The position numbers and the translations under genes were made by a program. Shown one piece after another: positions 53,699-63,177 of a DNA stretch of 64,000 nucleotides. Origin of the DNA: Nitrobacter sp039808345 (lineage in GTDB: Bacteria > Pseudomonadota > Alphaproteobacteria > Rhizobiales > Xanthobacteraceae). The notes under the pieces are model-generated. The model searched no databases and was not told where the DNA came from. It saw nothing but the letters and a program-made list of their open reading frames with translations. The stretch covers positions 2,790,001 through 2,854,000 of the forward strand of contig NZ_CP181167.1 of assembly GCF_047824785.1 (NCBI RefSeq). The letters are read 5' to 3'. Within the stretch, counting starts at the first letter, position 1, and each line of letters opens with the position of its first letter.

Positions 53699-54601
53699 TT
53701 AGTTTTTTGTGCTTGCAGTCTTGTCGAGTGCTGCGCGCAGGCCTTTGGCCAGCTTGATTGCATCGTCATTGGCCCAAAAGTGCATGAAGAAAAGCCTCGG
53801 CTGCTCATCAAGCATATGGCTGTGAAGCGCCGTGACTTCGATGCCGTGCGTTCGCAGCGCAATTACCACCGGATTGACCTCATCTCCCGTCAGGACGAAG
53901 TCGCCGGTAACGGCAGCCTTACCACCGCCAGTCGGTTGAAAGTTGATTCCGATCGCCACACCCATCGGCCCGGCCGGCGTCAACGTCATGCCACCTTCGC
54001 TGACAAGATCACGTCGCGGCACATTGAACTGATAGACGCCACCATTGGTCTTACCCTTCGTGCCGATAATTTGGTCTAGCTGCGCGGTATCGAGGTCGAC
54101 AGCCGAAGGTGGATTTGACGACGGAATAACCTGAAGCGGGGTTTTACTTTCGGCAAGCGCGTTATGGAGCACGGCGGCGAGTTTGGCGGGGTCTCCATGC
54201 CCGGCCACATGCATGTAGAACGTCGCGGGGCTGGCCCGGAGCAAATGATTATGGATGGCCGTGATCTCGAGCCCGCCAGCGATCATTTTCGACATGACTG
54301 GATTGATTTCACTTTCCAGCAATACCAGGTCTCCCATCGCCATAGCGCCCTCGTGAGCTGGCTTGAAGGCGACCCAACCGCCGAGCGCCAAGGCTGGCTT
54401 GATGGTCACGCCGTCAAGGGTCACCGTCAAATCGGTTCGAGGGAAGCCATAGCGATGCACGTCTTCGGCGACCGCTGGCTTCCGACCCAGTATTCCATCG
54501 ACCGCTCGCCAGTCTACGACTTGATCTTGCGCATGAGCGCTTCCATTCACCACCATTAACAAGGCGCTGAGGCCAAACAGCGTTGAGAGTACGTTTCGCA
54601 T
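53699..54601 (-). CDS. DUF1259 (LppY/LpqO-like) secreted protein
   Basis: A 300-residue protein with a signal peptide (VLSTLFGLSALLMVVNGSAHA) and two tandem DUF1259 halves. The first includes MGDLVLLESEINPVMSKMIA and ITAIHNHLLRASPATFYMHV; the second includes TGDFVLTGDEVNPVVIALRT and VTALHSHMLDEQPRLFFMHF. The repeated HxH and H motifs suggest a metal-binding double-repeat fold. Its role is unknown; it is often found near metal or phosphate genes. The gene is intact between two IS5-family elements. Confidence 0.85.
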   Translation of the reverse strand: MRNVLSTLFGLSALLMVVNGSAHAQDQVVDWRAVDGILGRKPAVAEDVHRYGFPRTDLTVTLDGVTIKPALALGGWVAFKPAHEGAMAMGDLVLLESEINPVMSKMIAGGLEITAIHNHLLRASPATFYMHVAGHGDPAKLAAVLHNALAESKTPLQVIPSSNPPSAVDLDTAQLDQIIGTKGKTNGGVYQFNVPRRDLVSEGGMTLTPAGPMGVAIGINFQPTGGGKAAVTGDFVLTGDEVNPVVIALRTHGIEVTALHSHMLDEQPRLFFMHFWANDDAIKLAKGLRAALDKTASTKN

Positions 54602-54648
54602 AAAAACTCCTTGTTATGTCTCAAGATCTTGCCGGAGACAGTTCGTCA

Positions 54649-55555
54649 GAGTCGGTTTCGAAATCATGCCTCTCTGGCGATGCGGCGAACGAGCAGCATG
54701 ATTGAGGCGGCGTAGAGGAAGGCTCTGGCCGAATCGATTGTCGCCTCGAAATCCTTCGCCAGTCTTCGGTTTCGGTTGATCCAAGCGAAGAAGCGCTCGA
54801 CTACCCATCGGCGCGGGAGAACGACAAAACCGACCTGGCCGGCAATCTTCCGCACGATTTCGACGACGATGCTCGTGGAATTGGCCACCCGCTCGTGGTT
54901 GTAACCGCTATCGGCGAAGACACGGGCGACGAACGGATACAGGGCGCGGGACGCGCGTAACAGCGGCCCACCGCCATCGCGATCCTGAATGCTGGCGGGA
55001 TGCGGTTCGAGGAGCAGCGCACGTCCGTCCATGTCGACCATGGCGTGGCGCTTGCGCCCGTTGATCTTCTTTCCAGCATCATAGCCGCGCGGACCGCCAG
55101 CTTCCGTGGTTTTGACGCTCTGGCTGTCGATGATTGCGGCCGAAGGACCGGCCTCGCGTCCGACGCGCTCACGATCCACGATGACGAGGGCATGATTGAT
55201 CCGCTCGAAGACGCAGCCGTCCCGCCAGGTCGCGAACCAGCGATAGACCGTGCTCCAGGGCGGAAAGTCCGCAGGAAGCAGCCGCCAGGCGCAGCCCGAC
55301 CGCATGACATAGACAATCGCGTTGACGATCTCGCGCAACGGCCATCGCCATCGCCGTCCTCTGGTCTTCGGCTTTGGAAGAAGCGGCTCGATCACCAGCC
55401 ATTCCTGATCGGTAACATCGCTCTGGTAGCGCAATGTGTGGCGGCTATACTTCTCGCGAGTGGCAGGGGTCCACATGAAGGCTCCAAAGTGGGAATCAGC
55501 AATCACCTTGGAATCACTCGGACTTCAGCCACTCAACCCTTTTCGAAACGGCCTC
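54649..55555 (-). mobile_element. IS5-family element with TCA target duplication
   Basis: Ends: GAGTCGGTTTCGAAA on the left, and the right end read on the complement GAGGCCGTTTCGAAA. Flanked by TCA on both sides (54646-54648 and 55556-55558), the TNA-type duplication of the IS427 group. Inserted close to the end of a chromate transporter remnant. Confidence 0.85.
54664..55476 (-). CDS. IS5-family (IS427-like) transposase
   Basis: About 270 residues from MWTPATREKYSRHTLRYQSD (ATG 55476; the frame is open to 55506). DUF4096 domain and DDE_Tnp_1 region (SAAIIDSQSVKTTEAGGPRG, NGRKRHAMVDMDGRALLLEP, RRWVVERFFAWINRNRRLAK). Intact with both ends present, so possibly active. Confidence 0.92.
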   Translation of the reverse strand: MWTPATREKYSRHTLRYQSDVTDQEWLVIEPLLPKPKTRGRRWRWPLREIVNAIVYVMRSGCAWRLLPADFPPWSTVYRWFATWRDGCVFERINHALVIVDRERVGREAGPSAAIIDSQSVKTTEAGGPRGYDAGKKINGRKRHAMVDMDGRALLLEPHPASIQDRDGGGPLLRASRALYPFVARVFADSGYNHERVANSTSIVVEIVRKIAGQVGFVVLPRRWVVERFFAWINRNRRLAKDFEATIDSARAFLYAASIMLLVRRIAREA

Positions 55556-55568
55556 TCAGCGTTCCAGT

Positions 55569-55880
55569 TCAAATGATGCCCGCCCATCGCAGAAATACGC
55601 CTGCGGTGCAGGAGGCAGCGACAATTAGCATCCCCACCTTGAAGTGGAAGATCGCGGTAGCCGCCGCGAGTGATTAAGAGGAGAGCTGGAATGTCGATGC
55701 TGCTCAGAACGGGAGCGTCGAACGACATGCCGAATTTGTGAATCGGGAACGTCGGATGAAATGGCGTGTGCAGCGCGAACCAAACCGACAGATTTAAGAT
55801 AACGCCGACCACGGCAGCGGTAATCACCGAGAGCGCTCCGGCGAGCGCCTTGTTGCCCCGCAGGCCTCGGCTATCAGATG
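55569..55880 (-). pseudogene. chrA: Chromate transporter ChrA, C-terminal fragment
   Basis: The complement frame carries the ChrA tail: RGLRGNKALAGALSVITAAV, GVILNLSVWFALHTPFHP, then FGMSFDAPVLSSIDIPALLL. A frameshift near 55675 leads to the normal final helix in another frame (AIFHFKVGMLIVAASCTAGV, ending RWAGII and TGA at 55569). The N-terminal roughly 350 residues are absent. The family exports chromate; this fragment cannot. Confidence 0.8.
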
Positions 55881-56162
55881 AAATCGAAGTACATGATGCT
55901 GACATGTTGCGCCCTTGGTGTTCCAGGACGCGATACTTGGGCATGTCGCCTCGCGGGGAGACCGCAAATCCCATTCTCTAAATAAAACGCCTATTCTCGG
56001 GAGTGTCAACGGTCATGCAGCTAAACCGATGATCTCCGGCATCAAGCGCGATTAACGTCAGCGTTTGCGGAACCAAGCTGCGGTGCTGCCGCGATACGAC
56101 ACAAGCCCGTGTACGGAGATGGCATCTTGTTTGCCGCTCGATTCTCTCCTAGTTTGACCGCA
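55881..56162. other. Upstream region of the metal efflux operon
   Basis: No gene recognised. It holds the junction of the chrA fragment and presumably the promoter of the efflux operon. No clear metal-regulator operator was seen. Confidence 0.4.
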
Positions 56163-56597
56163 ATGAACCACGAGCGGCGCCTCCGATTCATCCCCTTCGC
56201 AAGAGCAGTCATGTTCCTGGCGGCGGCCGCGCTTTTGATTCAGACTGTGATGATGTCAATTTCTCAGGTGTCGGCGGCCACCGGCGTATTTCCTGAACCG
56301 GCGGTTGTCCTGAGCGGTTCCATGCACTACCACGGCCGCCTCGCAGGCCACGTGCACGTCCACCATGGTGACATCGCCGAGGGCCATGTTCACAGCCCAG
56401 CCGATCACGACCACGATGGCGACCTCCCGCCGTCGTTCTGCATGCTTTTCTGCGTGGCCATTACCATTCCGCATACTCCCATTTTGTCTGATTCAACTGG
56501 ATTCGTCCGCCTTGTCCAACTGCCTCGATCGGAGCGCGCGGACGGCATCGATCCGGCCGCTCTGATCCGCCCGCCAAGTACCCCCAGCATCGCGTAG
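56163..56597 (+). CDS. His-rich membrane-anchored protein upstream of RND pump
   Basis: A 144-residue protein. ATG 56163 is preferred; the frame is open from 56109. One N-terminal hydrophobic segment (AVMFLAAAALLIQTVMMSIS, about 16-35) is followed by a histidine-rich stretch (MHYHGRLAGHVHVHHGDIAE, GHVHSPADHDHDGDLP) and then FCMLFCVAITIP, resembling small metal-sensing or metal-loading proteins that precede cation efflux genes. It could buffer Cu, Zn, Co or Ni in the periplasm. It is 50 bases before the adaptor gene and likely co-transcribed. Confidence 0.65.
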   Translation: MNHERRLRFIPFARAVMFLAAAALLIQTVMMSISQVSAATGVFPEPAVVLSGSMHYHGRLAGHVHVHHGDIAEGHVHSPADHDHDGDLPPSFCMLFCVAITIPHTPILSDSTGFVRLVQLPRSERADGIDPAALIRPPSTPSIA

Positions 56598-56647
56598 TCC
56601 TGGCGGCCTTTCGGCCGCTGCAAATTCGCGTGCCTGAAGGGGTTTCA

Positions 56648-58339
56648 ATGTTCCTGAATCAATGCTGCCCGCGTCGGCAGTTCGCAAGGCTTGGCGCCAT
56701 TGGATTCGGCTGTCTGTTTGCCTTGGTGCTCAGTCTTTCTGTTTCGATCGCCCATGAGGAGCATGACCATGGCGACGATCAAAAGTCGGCGGCCGTCTCG
56801 TCTGCGTTTCCCCGCGTGACGGCGCAATCCGATCGCTACGAGGTCGTCGGCATCCTGAAGGACGGCATTTTCTCGATGTTCATTGATGATGCCATTTCCA
56901 ACCAACCGGTCACGGACGTCAACTTGCAGGTCACGATCGGCGATACAGAAGCCGTCGAAGCCAAACGCGGCCCGAACGGCTATACAGTCCCCTTTCCTGA
57001 TCTGATCCGCTCCGGCTCAACGGAAGTGATCTTCTCGATCAGTGGTGGAAAGGGTGAGGATCTGCTCGTCGATTCCTTTACGCCCTCCCAACCGATCGAA
57101 CCGAACATACGGCACAATTCGACACTGATTTCACCAAGGGGGACCGTGACAGCCCTTGTTTTCGTGGGAATCATCCTCGGGCTGCTGTCCGGTCACCTGA
57201 GACGCGGAGGACGGCGCAACGCGGCCTACATCGCCGGGCTGACATCTGGAACTTGCGTGTTTCTGGCGGCCGTCGCATCCGCCGGATGGCAGAACGCAGG
57301 AATGTCGTCCAGCACACCACAGCCACAAGCTCAAAGCGACGCCCCACGACGGCTGCCGGACGGCACCGCGTTTGCTGCCAAGCCAACGCAGCGCCTACTG
57401 GATGTCCGCACGGCCACCGTCGAGCCCCGAACCGCACGGCCAGCATTCAACTTGATTGGCCGCATTATCGGCGATCCAAACCGGAGTAGCATTGTCCAAA
57501 GCATTTACGGCGGACGTATCGTCCCCAACGACGGAACGTTGCCCCGGATCGGGCAGAAGGTGACCAAGGGAGAACCGCTCCTCCGGATCGAACCTTATCT
57601 GCCCGTGGCAGATCGCACGACGATTTCCGAGAAGATGGGAGAAATTGAACAACTCATCGCGGTCGCCGAAACTAAGATCAATCGTCTGCGGCCATTGGCT
57701 GAACGCGGCGCAGTACCGATGGGGCAGCTCAACGATCTTAAGAGTGAACTGGCAGGATTGCGGGCGCGACGCGAGACCGTGCGCAACTCGCGCAGTGGCT
57801 ACGAGCTTTTGCGGGCATCGACCGATGGCGTCATCACAGCAGCTAAAGCCGTTCCGGGCCAAGTGATCCAACCGCAAGACATCTTGTTCGAAATCGCAGA
57901 TCCCGAGCATCTCTGGGTCGAAGCATTGGCCTACGACGGGCTTGATTCCACCAGTCCGATCAAGGCAACGGCGGCGGATTCGGACAGATCGGCATTTCGC
58001 TTGTCTTACCTTGGGACAAGCCAGGTTCTGAGACAGCACGCGTCGGTGGTTCATTTCTCTATCCCCGAGCCTCCGTCAAGCCTTCGTATCGGCCAACCCA
58101 TAACCGTGCTCGTCCAGGGCGGCACGGCGAAGCAGGGTTTGATCTTTCCACGCGATGCCGTTGTGAAAAGCAACAACGGCGAGAGCGTTGTCTGGGTGCA
58201 TGTCGCCCCTGAGCGCTTCGAGCCAAGACCCGTCCGAATAGAGCCCCTCGATGCCAAAAACATAATCGTCGCAGCTGGCCTCAATGCCTCCGATCGGGTC
58301 GTCGTGCGCGGCGCGGACCTAATCAACCAGATCCGCTAG
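56648..58339 (+). CDS. RND periplasmic adaptor with extra N-terminal domain
   Basis: 563 residues; ATG 56648 has a GAAGGGG site. The first 30 residues are a signal segment followed by HEEHDHGDD, a likely metal-binding patch. A beta-rich domain (about 55-165) precedes two hydrophobic helices (about 175-195 TALVFVGIILGLLSGHLRR; 204-224). The HlyD/CzcB-type adaptor part (about 250-560) has biotinyl-lipoyl halves (GGRIVPNDGTLPRIGQKVTK; DGVITAAKAVPGQVIQPQD), a coiled-coil hairpin between them and a membrane-proximal domain. It links the RND pump to the outer-membrane channel. The N-terminal 240 residues look like a fused, separately evolved unit. Confidence 0.85.
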   Translation: MFLNQCCPRRQFARLGAIGFGCLFALVLSLSVSIAHEEHDHGDDQKSAAVSSAFPRVTAQSDRYEVVGILKDGIFSMFIDDAISNQPVTDVNLQVTIGDTEAVEAKRGPNGYTVPFPDLIRSGSTEVIFSISGGKGEDLLVDSFTPSQPIEPNIRHNSTLISPRGTVTALVFVGIILGLLSGHLRRGGRRNAAYIAGLTSGTCVFLAAVASAGWQNAGMSSSTPQPQAQSDAPRRLPDGTAFAAKPTQRLLDVRTATVEPRTARPAFNLIGRIIGDPNRSSIVQSIYGGRIVPNDGTLPRIGQKVTKGEPLLRIEPYLPVADRTTISEKMGEIEQLIAVAETKINRLRPLAERGAVPMGQLNDLKSELAGLRARRETVRNSRSGYELLRASTDGVITAAKAVPGQVIQPQDILFEIADPEHLWVEALAYDGLDSTSPIKATAADSDRSAFRLSYLGTSQVLRQHASVVHFSIPEPPSSLRIGQPITVLVQGGTAKQGLIFPRDAVVKSNNGESVVWVHVAPERFEPRPVRIEPLDAKNIIVAAGLNASDRVVVRGADLINQIR

Positions 58340-58347
58340 GAGCCATC

Positions 58348-61300
58348 ATGTTCAAGCTCATTGTGCAGACGAGTTTGCGCAATCGCCTTTTCGTACTGGC
58401 AGCAGCGGCAATCCTGATCGCTTACGGCCTGTTCGTGCTTCCGCGCATCTCGATCGACGTCCTTCCGGACATCAACCGACCAACAGTCAGTATCTTGACC
58501 GAGGCGGAGGGGCTTGCCCCGCAGGAAGTCGAGCAGCTCGTGACGTTTCCAATCGAAACCTCTATGAACGGCATGCCCGGCGTCCTCCGCGTGCGTTCGG
58601 TCTCGGGCGTCGGACTTTCGGTAGTTTACGTCGAATTCGATTGGGGAGTCGATGTCCACCGGGCGCGTCAGTTCGTTTCGGAACGCCTCGCGCTGATCCG
58701 TGAGCAATTGCCCACATCCGTGAATCCACGAATGGGTCCGGTCATCTCAATCATGGGCGAAATCATGTTGATTGCGCTCACCACGGACGGCGAAGCATCG
58801 GCGATGGACGTGCGCGAAATCGCCGATTTCGTGGTCAGGCCGCAGTTGCTCGCCATTCCTGGCGTCGCTCAGGTCATCCCCATCGGCGGTGAGGTCCGGC
58901 AATACCGGGTGATGCCGAACGTTGCGAAGATGCAGGCGCTAGGCGTCACACATGAACAGATCGAACGAGCTGTTACCCGCTTCGGCACCAACACCGGCGG
59001 AGGATTCGTCGATCAGCACGGCCGGGAATTCCTGATCCGGAACGTGGGACTGACAAGGAAGATCGAGGACCTTGGAAATACCGTTGTTGCGGGGCTCGAT
59101 CATCAGCCCATTTTGCTGAAGCAGGTGGCGCGGGTCGATTTCGCTCCGCGCGTCAAGCGAGGCAATGCCGGCTATAACGGCAAGCCAGCCGTCATTGTCA
59201 GCGTCCATAAGCAACCGGCGGCGGATACCGTGGTTCTGACCCGCAAAATCGAAGCCACCCTGCAAGATTTGCAGCGCACGATGCCCGAAGGAATTACGGT
59301 TACGAACGTCCAATTCCGGCAGGCCACGTTCATCGAGACCTCGATCCGTAACGTCGAGCGAGTCCTGGTCGAGGCTTCGATCGTTGTCGCCGTCATCCTC
59401 TTCGTTTTCCTCGTCAACGTACGCGCGACCTTCGTGTCGCTCACTGCCATTCCGATATCGATCCTGGTGACCGTTCTGGTTTTCAGCGCCTTCGGGCTCA
59501 CTATCAACACCATGACGTTGGGCGGCCTTGCCATCGCGATCGGTGAACTGGTCGATGACGCGGTCGTTGACGTCGAAAATATCCTGCGACGGCTTCGGGA
59601 GAACCGCGCGCGGTCTAATCCCTTGCCCGATCTCGAAGTGATCGCGCAGGCGAGCCAGGAGGTCCGCTCAGGCATCGTCTACGCAACCATGATCACCGTC
59701 CTTGTGTTCGTGCCGCTGTTCGCACTTCCCGGAATCGAGGGGCGATTGTTTACTCCACTCGGCATTGCCTACATTGTTTCGATTTTGGCGTCGTTGCTGA
59801 CGTCGGTGACCGTCACCCCCGTCCTCTCCTATTATCTGCTCTCGGGAAAGGCTCGTTCTCGCGAGCGCGACAGCATTGTCGTGCGAACCCTGAAGCAAGG
59901 CAATCGGCGGCTTCTCACCTGGGCGTTCGATCGCTGGAGACTTGTGCTCGGCGCGGTCAGCATTGCGGTACTGGTCGCCGGATATGCCGCGGTCATGCTG
60001 CCGCGCAGCTTCCTCCCGCCCTTCAACGAGGGCACGCTGGTGCTATCCCTTCAATACAATCCGGGAATTTCGTTGGTGGAGTCGGATCGTCTCGGCCTTT
60101 TGGCCGAACGGCTTCTGTCGCGCGTGCCGGAGGTGAAATCAGTCGGACGCCGAACCGGCCGCGCCGAACTCGATGAACATGCCGAGGGCGTGCATTACAG
60201 CGAGATTGATGTCGATCTGACTCCATCGACACGGCACAAGACCGATATCTACGCTGACATCCGGGACAAACTGTCAGCCTTACCCGCCTCCGTCGCAATC
60301 GGGCAGCCAATCAGCCATCGGCTTGATCATTTGCAGTCTGGCGTTCGCGCCCAGATCGTCCTCAAGATCTATGGGCAAGACCTCGATACGCTGCGCCAGT
60401 TGGCGGAAACCACCCGCCAGCGGTTGTCACCAATCTCCGGGCTGGTCGATCTCCAGGTGGAGAAGCAGGTGCTCATTCCGCAGGTACGGATCCAGGTTGA
60501 TCACGAGCGCGCCGCCCTCCACGGCCTGACGCCCGCGGCAATCACGCAGGCACTGGACACCCTCTCGAATGGTCGCAAGGTCTCGCAGATCGTCGACGGC
60601 AATCGACGCTTCGATGTCGTCATGCGTTTGTCCGATCAGAACAGGTCGACCAGCGGCCTCCGGGATCTCCTGATTCCGACGTCGTCGGGGTTCATCCCCT
60701 TAAAGGAACTCGCGGAGGTCACCGAGACCGACGGACCGAACCAGATCCAGCGGGAAGGCACGCAACGCAGAATCGTTGTTTACGGGAACGGCGACGGACG
60801 CCGCGACATGACCGAGATCGCGTCCGACATCCGGCGTGCCCTGGCCGAGATCAGCTTCCCGCAAGGTTATACGACCAGCCTTGAAGGAGCGTTCCAGGCA
60901 CAAGAGGAAGCGACATGGCGGATCGGCATTCTGTCGTTGGTCTCGCTGTCGATGATTTTCCTCGTTCTCTACAGTCGGTACCGATCGGTGGCGCTGGCGG
61001 CCATCATCATGGGCAGCATCCCGCTCGCGTTGATCGGCAGTGTGGTCGCGCTGACCATCGCCGGAGAGCCATTGTCGGTGGCCTCCATGGTCGGCTTCAT
61101 CACCCTCGCAGGCATCTCGGCCCGCAACGGCATTCTGAAGATATCCCACTACGTCAATCTCGCCCTTCACGAAGGCGAACAGTTCGGGCGTCGTCTGATC
61201 GTGCGCGGCAGTCTGGAACGGTTGAGTCCGGTTCTCATGACTGCCCTTTGCGCGGGTCTCGCCCTGACGCCATTGCTGTTCGGCGCGGATGAACCGGGAC

Positions 61301-61467
61301 GGGAAATCCTTCACCCCGTTGCCGTCACGATCTTCGGTGGCCTGCTGAGCGCAACGGCCCTCGATACCGTCGTGACGCCTGTCCTGTTCCTGTTGTTCGG
61401 ACAAAAGCCTCTGAACCACCTTCTGACCGAACACACCGCAACTTCCGAACTGGCGGAAGCGCTCTGA
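58348..61467 (+). CDS. Heavy-metal efflux RND pump (CzcA/CusA family)
   Basis: A 1039-residue, 12-helix RND transporter. Motifs: PRISIDVLPDINRPTVSILT at the N-terminus, the TM4 proton-relay region AIAIGELVDDAVVDVENILR, and a second-half TM10 region GFITLAGISARNGILKISHY. It belongs to the HME-RND group that pumps Co/Zn/Cd/Ni or Cu/Ag from periplasm or cytosol. The metal cannot be fixed from the sequence; TM4 differs from standard CzcA and CusA patterns. It starts 8 bases after the adaptor gene. No outer-membrane channel gene is visible nearby. Confidence 0.9.
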   Translation: MFKLIVQTSLRNRLFVLAAAAILIAYGLFVLPRISIDVLPDINRPTVSILTEAEGLAPQEVEQLVTFPIETSMNGMPGVLRVRSVSGVGLSVVYVEFDWGVDVHRARQFVSERLALIREQLPTSVNPRMGPVISIMGEIMLIALTTDGEASAMDVREIADFVVRPQLLAIPGVAQVIPIGGEVRQYRVMPNVAKMQALGVTHEQIERAVTRFGTNTGGGFVDQHGREFLIRNVGLTRKIEDLGNTVVAGLDHQPILLKQVARVDFAPRVKRGNAGYNGKPAVIVSVHKQPAADTVVLTRKIEATLQDLQRTMPEGITVTNVQFRQATFIETSIRNVERVLVEASIVVAVILFVFLVNVRATFVSLTAIPISILVTVLVFSAFGLTINTMTLGGLAIAIGELVDDAVVDVENILRRLRENRARSNPLPDLEVIAQASQEVRSGIVYATMITVLVFVPLFALPGIEGRLFTPLGIAYIVSILASLLTSVTVTPVLSYYLLSGKARSRERDSIVVRTLKQGNRRLLTWAFDRWRLVLGAVSIAVLVAGYAAVMLPRSFLPPFNEGTLVLSLQYNPGISLVESDRLGLLAERLLSRVPEVKSVGRRTGRAELDEHAEGVHYSEIDVDLTPSTRHKTDIYADIRDKLSALPASVAIGQPISHRLDHLQSGVRAQIVLKIYGQDLDTLRQLAETTRQRLSPISGLVDLQVEKQVLIPQVRIQVDHERAALHGLTPAAITQALDTLSNGRKVSQIVDGNRRFDVVMRLSDQNRSTSGLRDLLIPTSSGFIPLKELAEVTETDGPNQIQREGTQRRIVVYGNGDGRRDMTEIASDIRRALAEISFPQGYTTSLEGAFQAQEEATWRIGILSLVSLSMIFLVLYSRYRSVALAAIIMGSIPLALIGSVVALTIAGEPLSVASMVGFITLAGISARNGILKISHYVNLALHEGEQFGRRLIVRGSLERLSPVLMTALCAGLALTPLLFGADEPGREILHPVAVTIFGGLLSATALDTVVTPVLFLLFGQKPLNHLLTEHTATSELAEAL

Positions 61468-61496
61468 CCCTCACCCAACCCCAACGGAGAAATGCA

Positions 61497-61871
61497 ATGC
61501 TGAAATATATCTTCCTGGCCATGGTCGCCGCCCTGACGGCCTCTGTCGATCCAGCCGCGGCCCAAACGAAGAAAGGCAACAATGGCGGCCCCGTCGTCGC
61601 CTCACAGGGACACCCGATCGAATTCGTTCACAAGGGACAGGAGATCATTTTCTATATCGGCGATGACGATGGATCGCCGTTACCGACCAAGGAAATGAAG
61701 GGCCGCGCAACGATCCAGCAAGGCGGCAAGACAGTCACCGTCCAGCTTAAGCCAAGCAGCCCCAACATGATGATCGGCAAGGCCGAGACCGAACTGGCAC
61801 CGCAAGCCCGCGTCGTGTTCTCCGCCAGCTTGCATGGTCACTCTCTGACCGCTCGATACATGGTGGAGTAA
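61497..61871 (+). CDS. Small periplasmic protein of the efflux operon
   Basis: A 124-residue protein with a signal peptide (YIFLAMVAALTASVDPAAAQ). The mature part is beta-rich (HPIEFVHKGQEIIFYIGDDD, GKTVTVQLKPSSPNMMIGKA, ARVVFSASLHGHSLTARYMV). It resembles the beta domain found near the N-terminus of the adaptor (FSMFIDDAISNQPVTDVNLQ) in general character. It lies 29 bases after the pump gene with a CGGAG site. Possibly a metal-binding accessory protein. Confidence 0.7.
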   Translation: MLKYIFLAMVAALTASVDPAAAQTKKGNNGGPVVASQGHPIEFVHKGQEIIFYIGDDDGSPLPTKEMKGRATIQQGGKTVTVQLKPSSPNMMIGKAETELAPQARVVFSASLHGHSLTARYMVE

Positions 61872-62018
61872 ACGACTGTTGTTGCGAGAGGCAGTCGTAA
61901 AAATAGTCGGCGGCTGCCTCACTTCTCCGCGCCCCCGAAATGAAGTCGCGTTATGCGGCACCAGACAAAGCGACACTCAAGACCTGTCGTGCTGCGAATA
62001 CACTTTTGGAGCTGACAC

Positions 62019-62732
62019 ATGTTGTCGATCCTTGCCAACCGTACCTACCGGCATCTTTTCGCGGCGCAGGTCATCGCCCTGATCGGTACGGGCCTGATGA
62101 CCGTGGCCCTCGGGTTGCTGGCATTCGAGATCGCGGGTGACAGGGCGGGTGCGGTACTCGGCACAGCCCTTGCGATCAAGATGATTGCCTATGTCGGCAT
62201 CGCGCCAATCGCCGGCAGCCTTGCGGGTCATGCCCCGCGCCGTTCGTTTCTCGTGACCATGGACCTGATCCGAGCGTCGGTTGCGATCGCACTGCCATTC
62301 GTGACGCAGGTCTGGCAGGTTTATCTTTTGATTTTCCTGCTCCAGGCAGCCTCCGCGGCATTCACGCCGACGTTCCAGGCTACCATCCCGGACGTGCTAC
62401 CAGATGAGCACGATTACACCCGTGCCCTGTCTCTATCCCGTTTGGCATATGATCTTGAAAACCTCCTCAGCCCGGCGCTGGCCGCCGCATTATTAACAGT
62501 GATCTCGTTCAACATCCTGTTCGCGGGCACTGTCATTGGATTCGTTTGCTCGGCTTTGCTGGTCATCTCAGTGCTGATTCCTTCTCCCAGAGCGACCGCA
62601 GACGCCAATCAATCGTTCTTTGACAAGACCACCCGCGGCATCCGCATCTATCTCGCGACGCCGCGCCTGCGTGGGTTGCTCGCACTGAACCCGGTGATTA
62701 CGACTGGTCAGGGCATAAAGATATATCCTTGA
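62019..62732 (+). pseudogene. MFS transporter, N-terminal half
   Basis: Residues 1-225 show six helices and MFS_3 features (NRTYRHLFAAQVIALIGTGL, APIAGSLAGHAPRRSFLVTM, AFTPTFQATIPDVLPDEHDY). After GLLALN (base about 62692) it ends in 11 unrelated residues. Intact relatives are about 400 residues, so the C-terminal half is lost at a rearrangement junction. The substrate is unknown. Confidence 0.8.
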
Positions 62733-62938
62733 TATTTCTTTTTAGAGGTATAGATTTTGACTCGTGGCGAGGGTCCTAGTCCCTTCCTTCGCCGCAAGGT
62801 CCGCGATCCGGTACGAGTACCGATAGGTACCGGATCGCTCCACTCTCTATTCTGCATCCAAAACCACCAAGGTAGAACGGTCCATGATTTTGGTTTTGTG
62901 CACTCACCAAACCAACCAGGGGCCGGGAAAGGTTTCCA
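62733..62938. other. Gap with a long perfect palindrome
   Basis: No gene. It contains the 12-base inverted repeat GCGATCCGGTAC (62803-62814) and GTACCGGATCGC (62827-62838) with a 12-base spacer, followed by the upstream region of a small gene. Confidence 0.5.
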
Positions 62939-63115
62939 ATGACGACCGTAAAGCCAGTTCAAGAAGCAGCCCAATCGCAAAAAGACGCCGATGACTTCGC
63001 CACGAAGCAGACTGATCCACGTTCCAGTGAGAGCCTAGTGCCAATGCTTGTCGCCGGGGTTGTTCTAACTTTTGGAGGGATGATTGCCGCCTTGGCCTTC
63101 ACTTCGGTGACTTAA
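62939..63115 (+). CDS. 58-residue membrane protein
   Basis: ATG 62939 follows a GGAAAGG site and TAA ends at 63115. The protein starts MTTVKPVQEAAQ, has a charged linker and one C-terminal helix (LVPMLVAGVVLTFGGMIAAL). Small proteins like this are common in rhizobiales and have no known function. Confidence 0.6.
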   Translation: MTTVKPVQEAAQSQKDADDFATKQTDPRSSESLVPMLVAGVVLTFGGMIAALAFTSVT

Positions 63116-63177
63116 AATATGGGTCAATATCGAGTCGATACCTGACCTACTGCATCCGGCAGAGGGAGATGAGCGCA

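Noticed and set aside
61872..61898. Terminator after the small periplasmic protein
   Set aside because: ACGACTG/CAGTCGT can pair, but the loop is long and it is followed by A residues instead of T on the plus strand.
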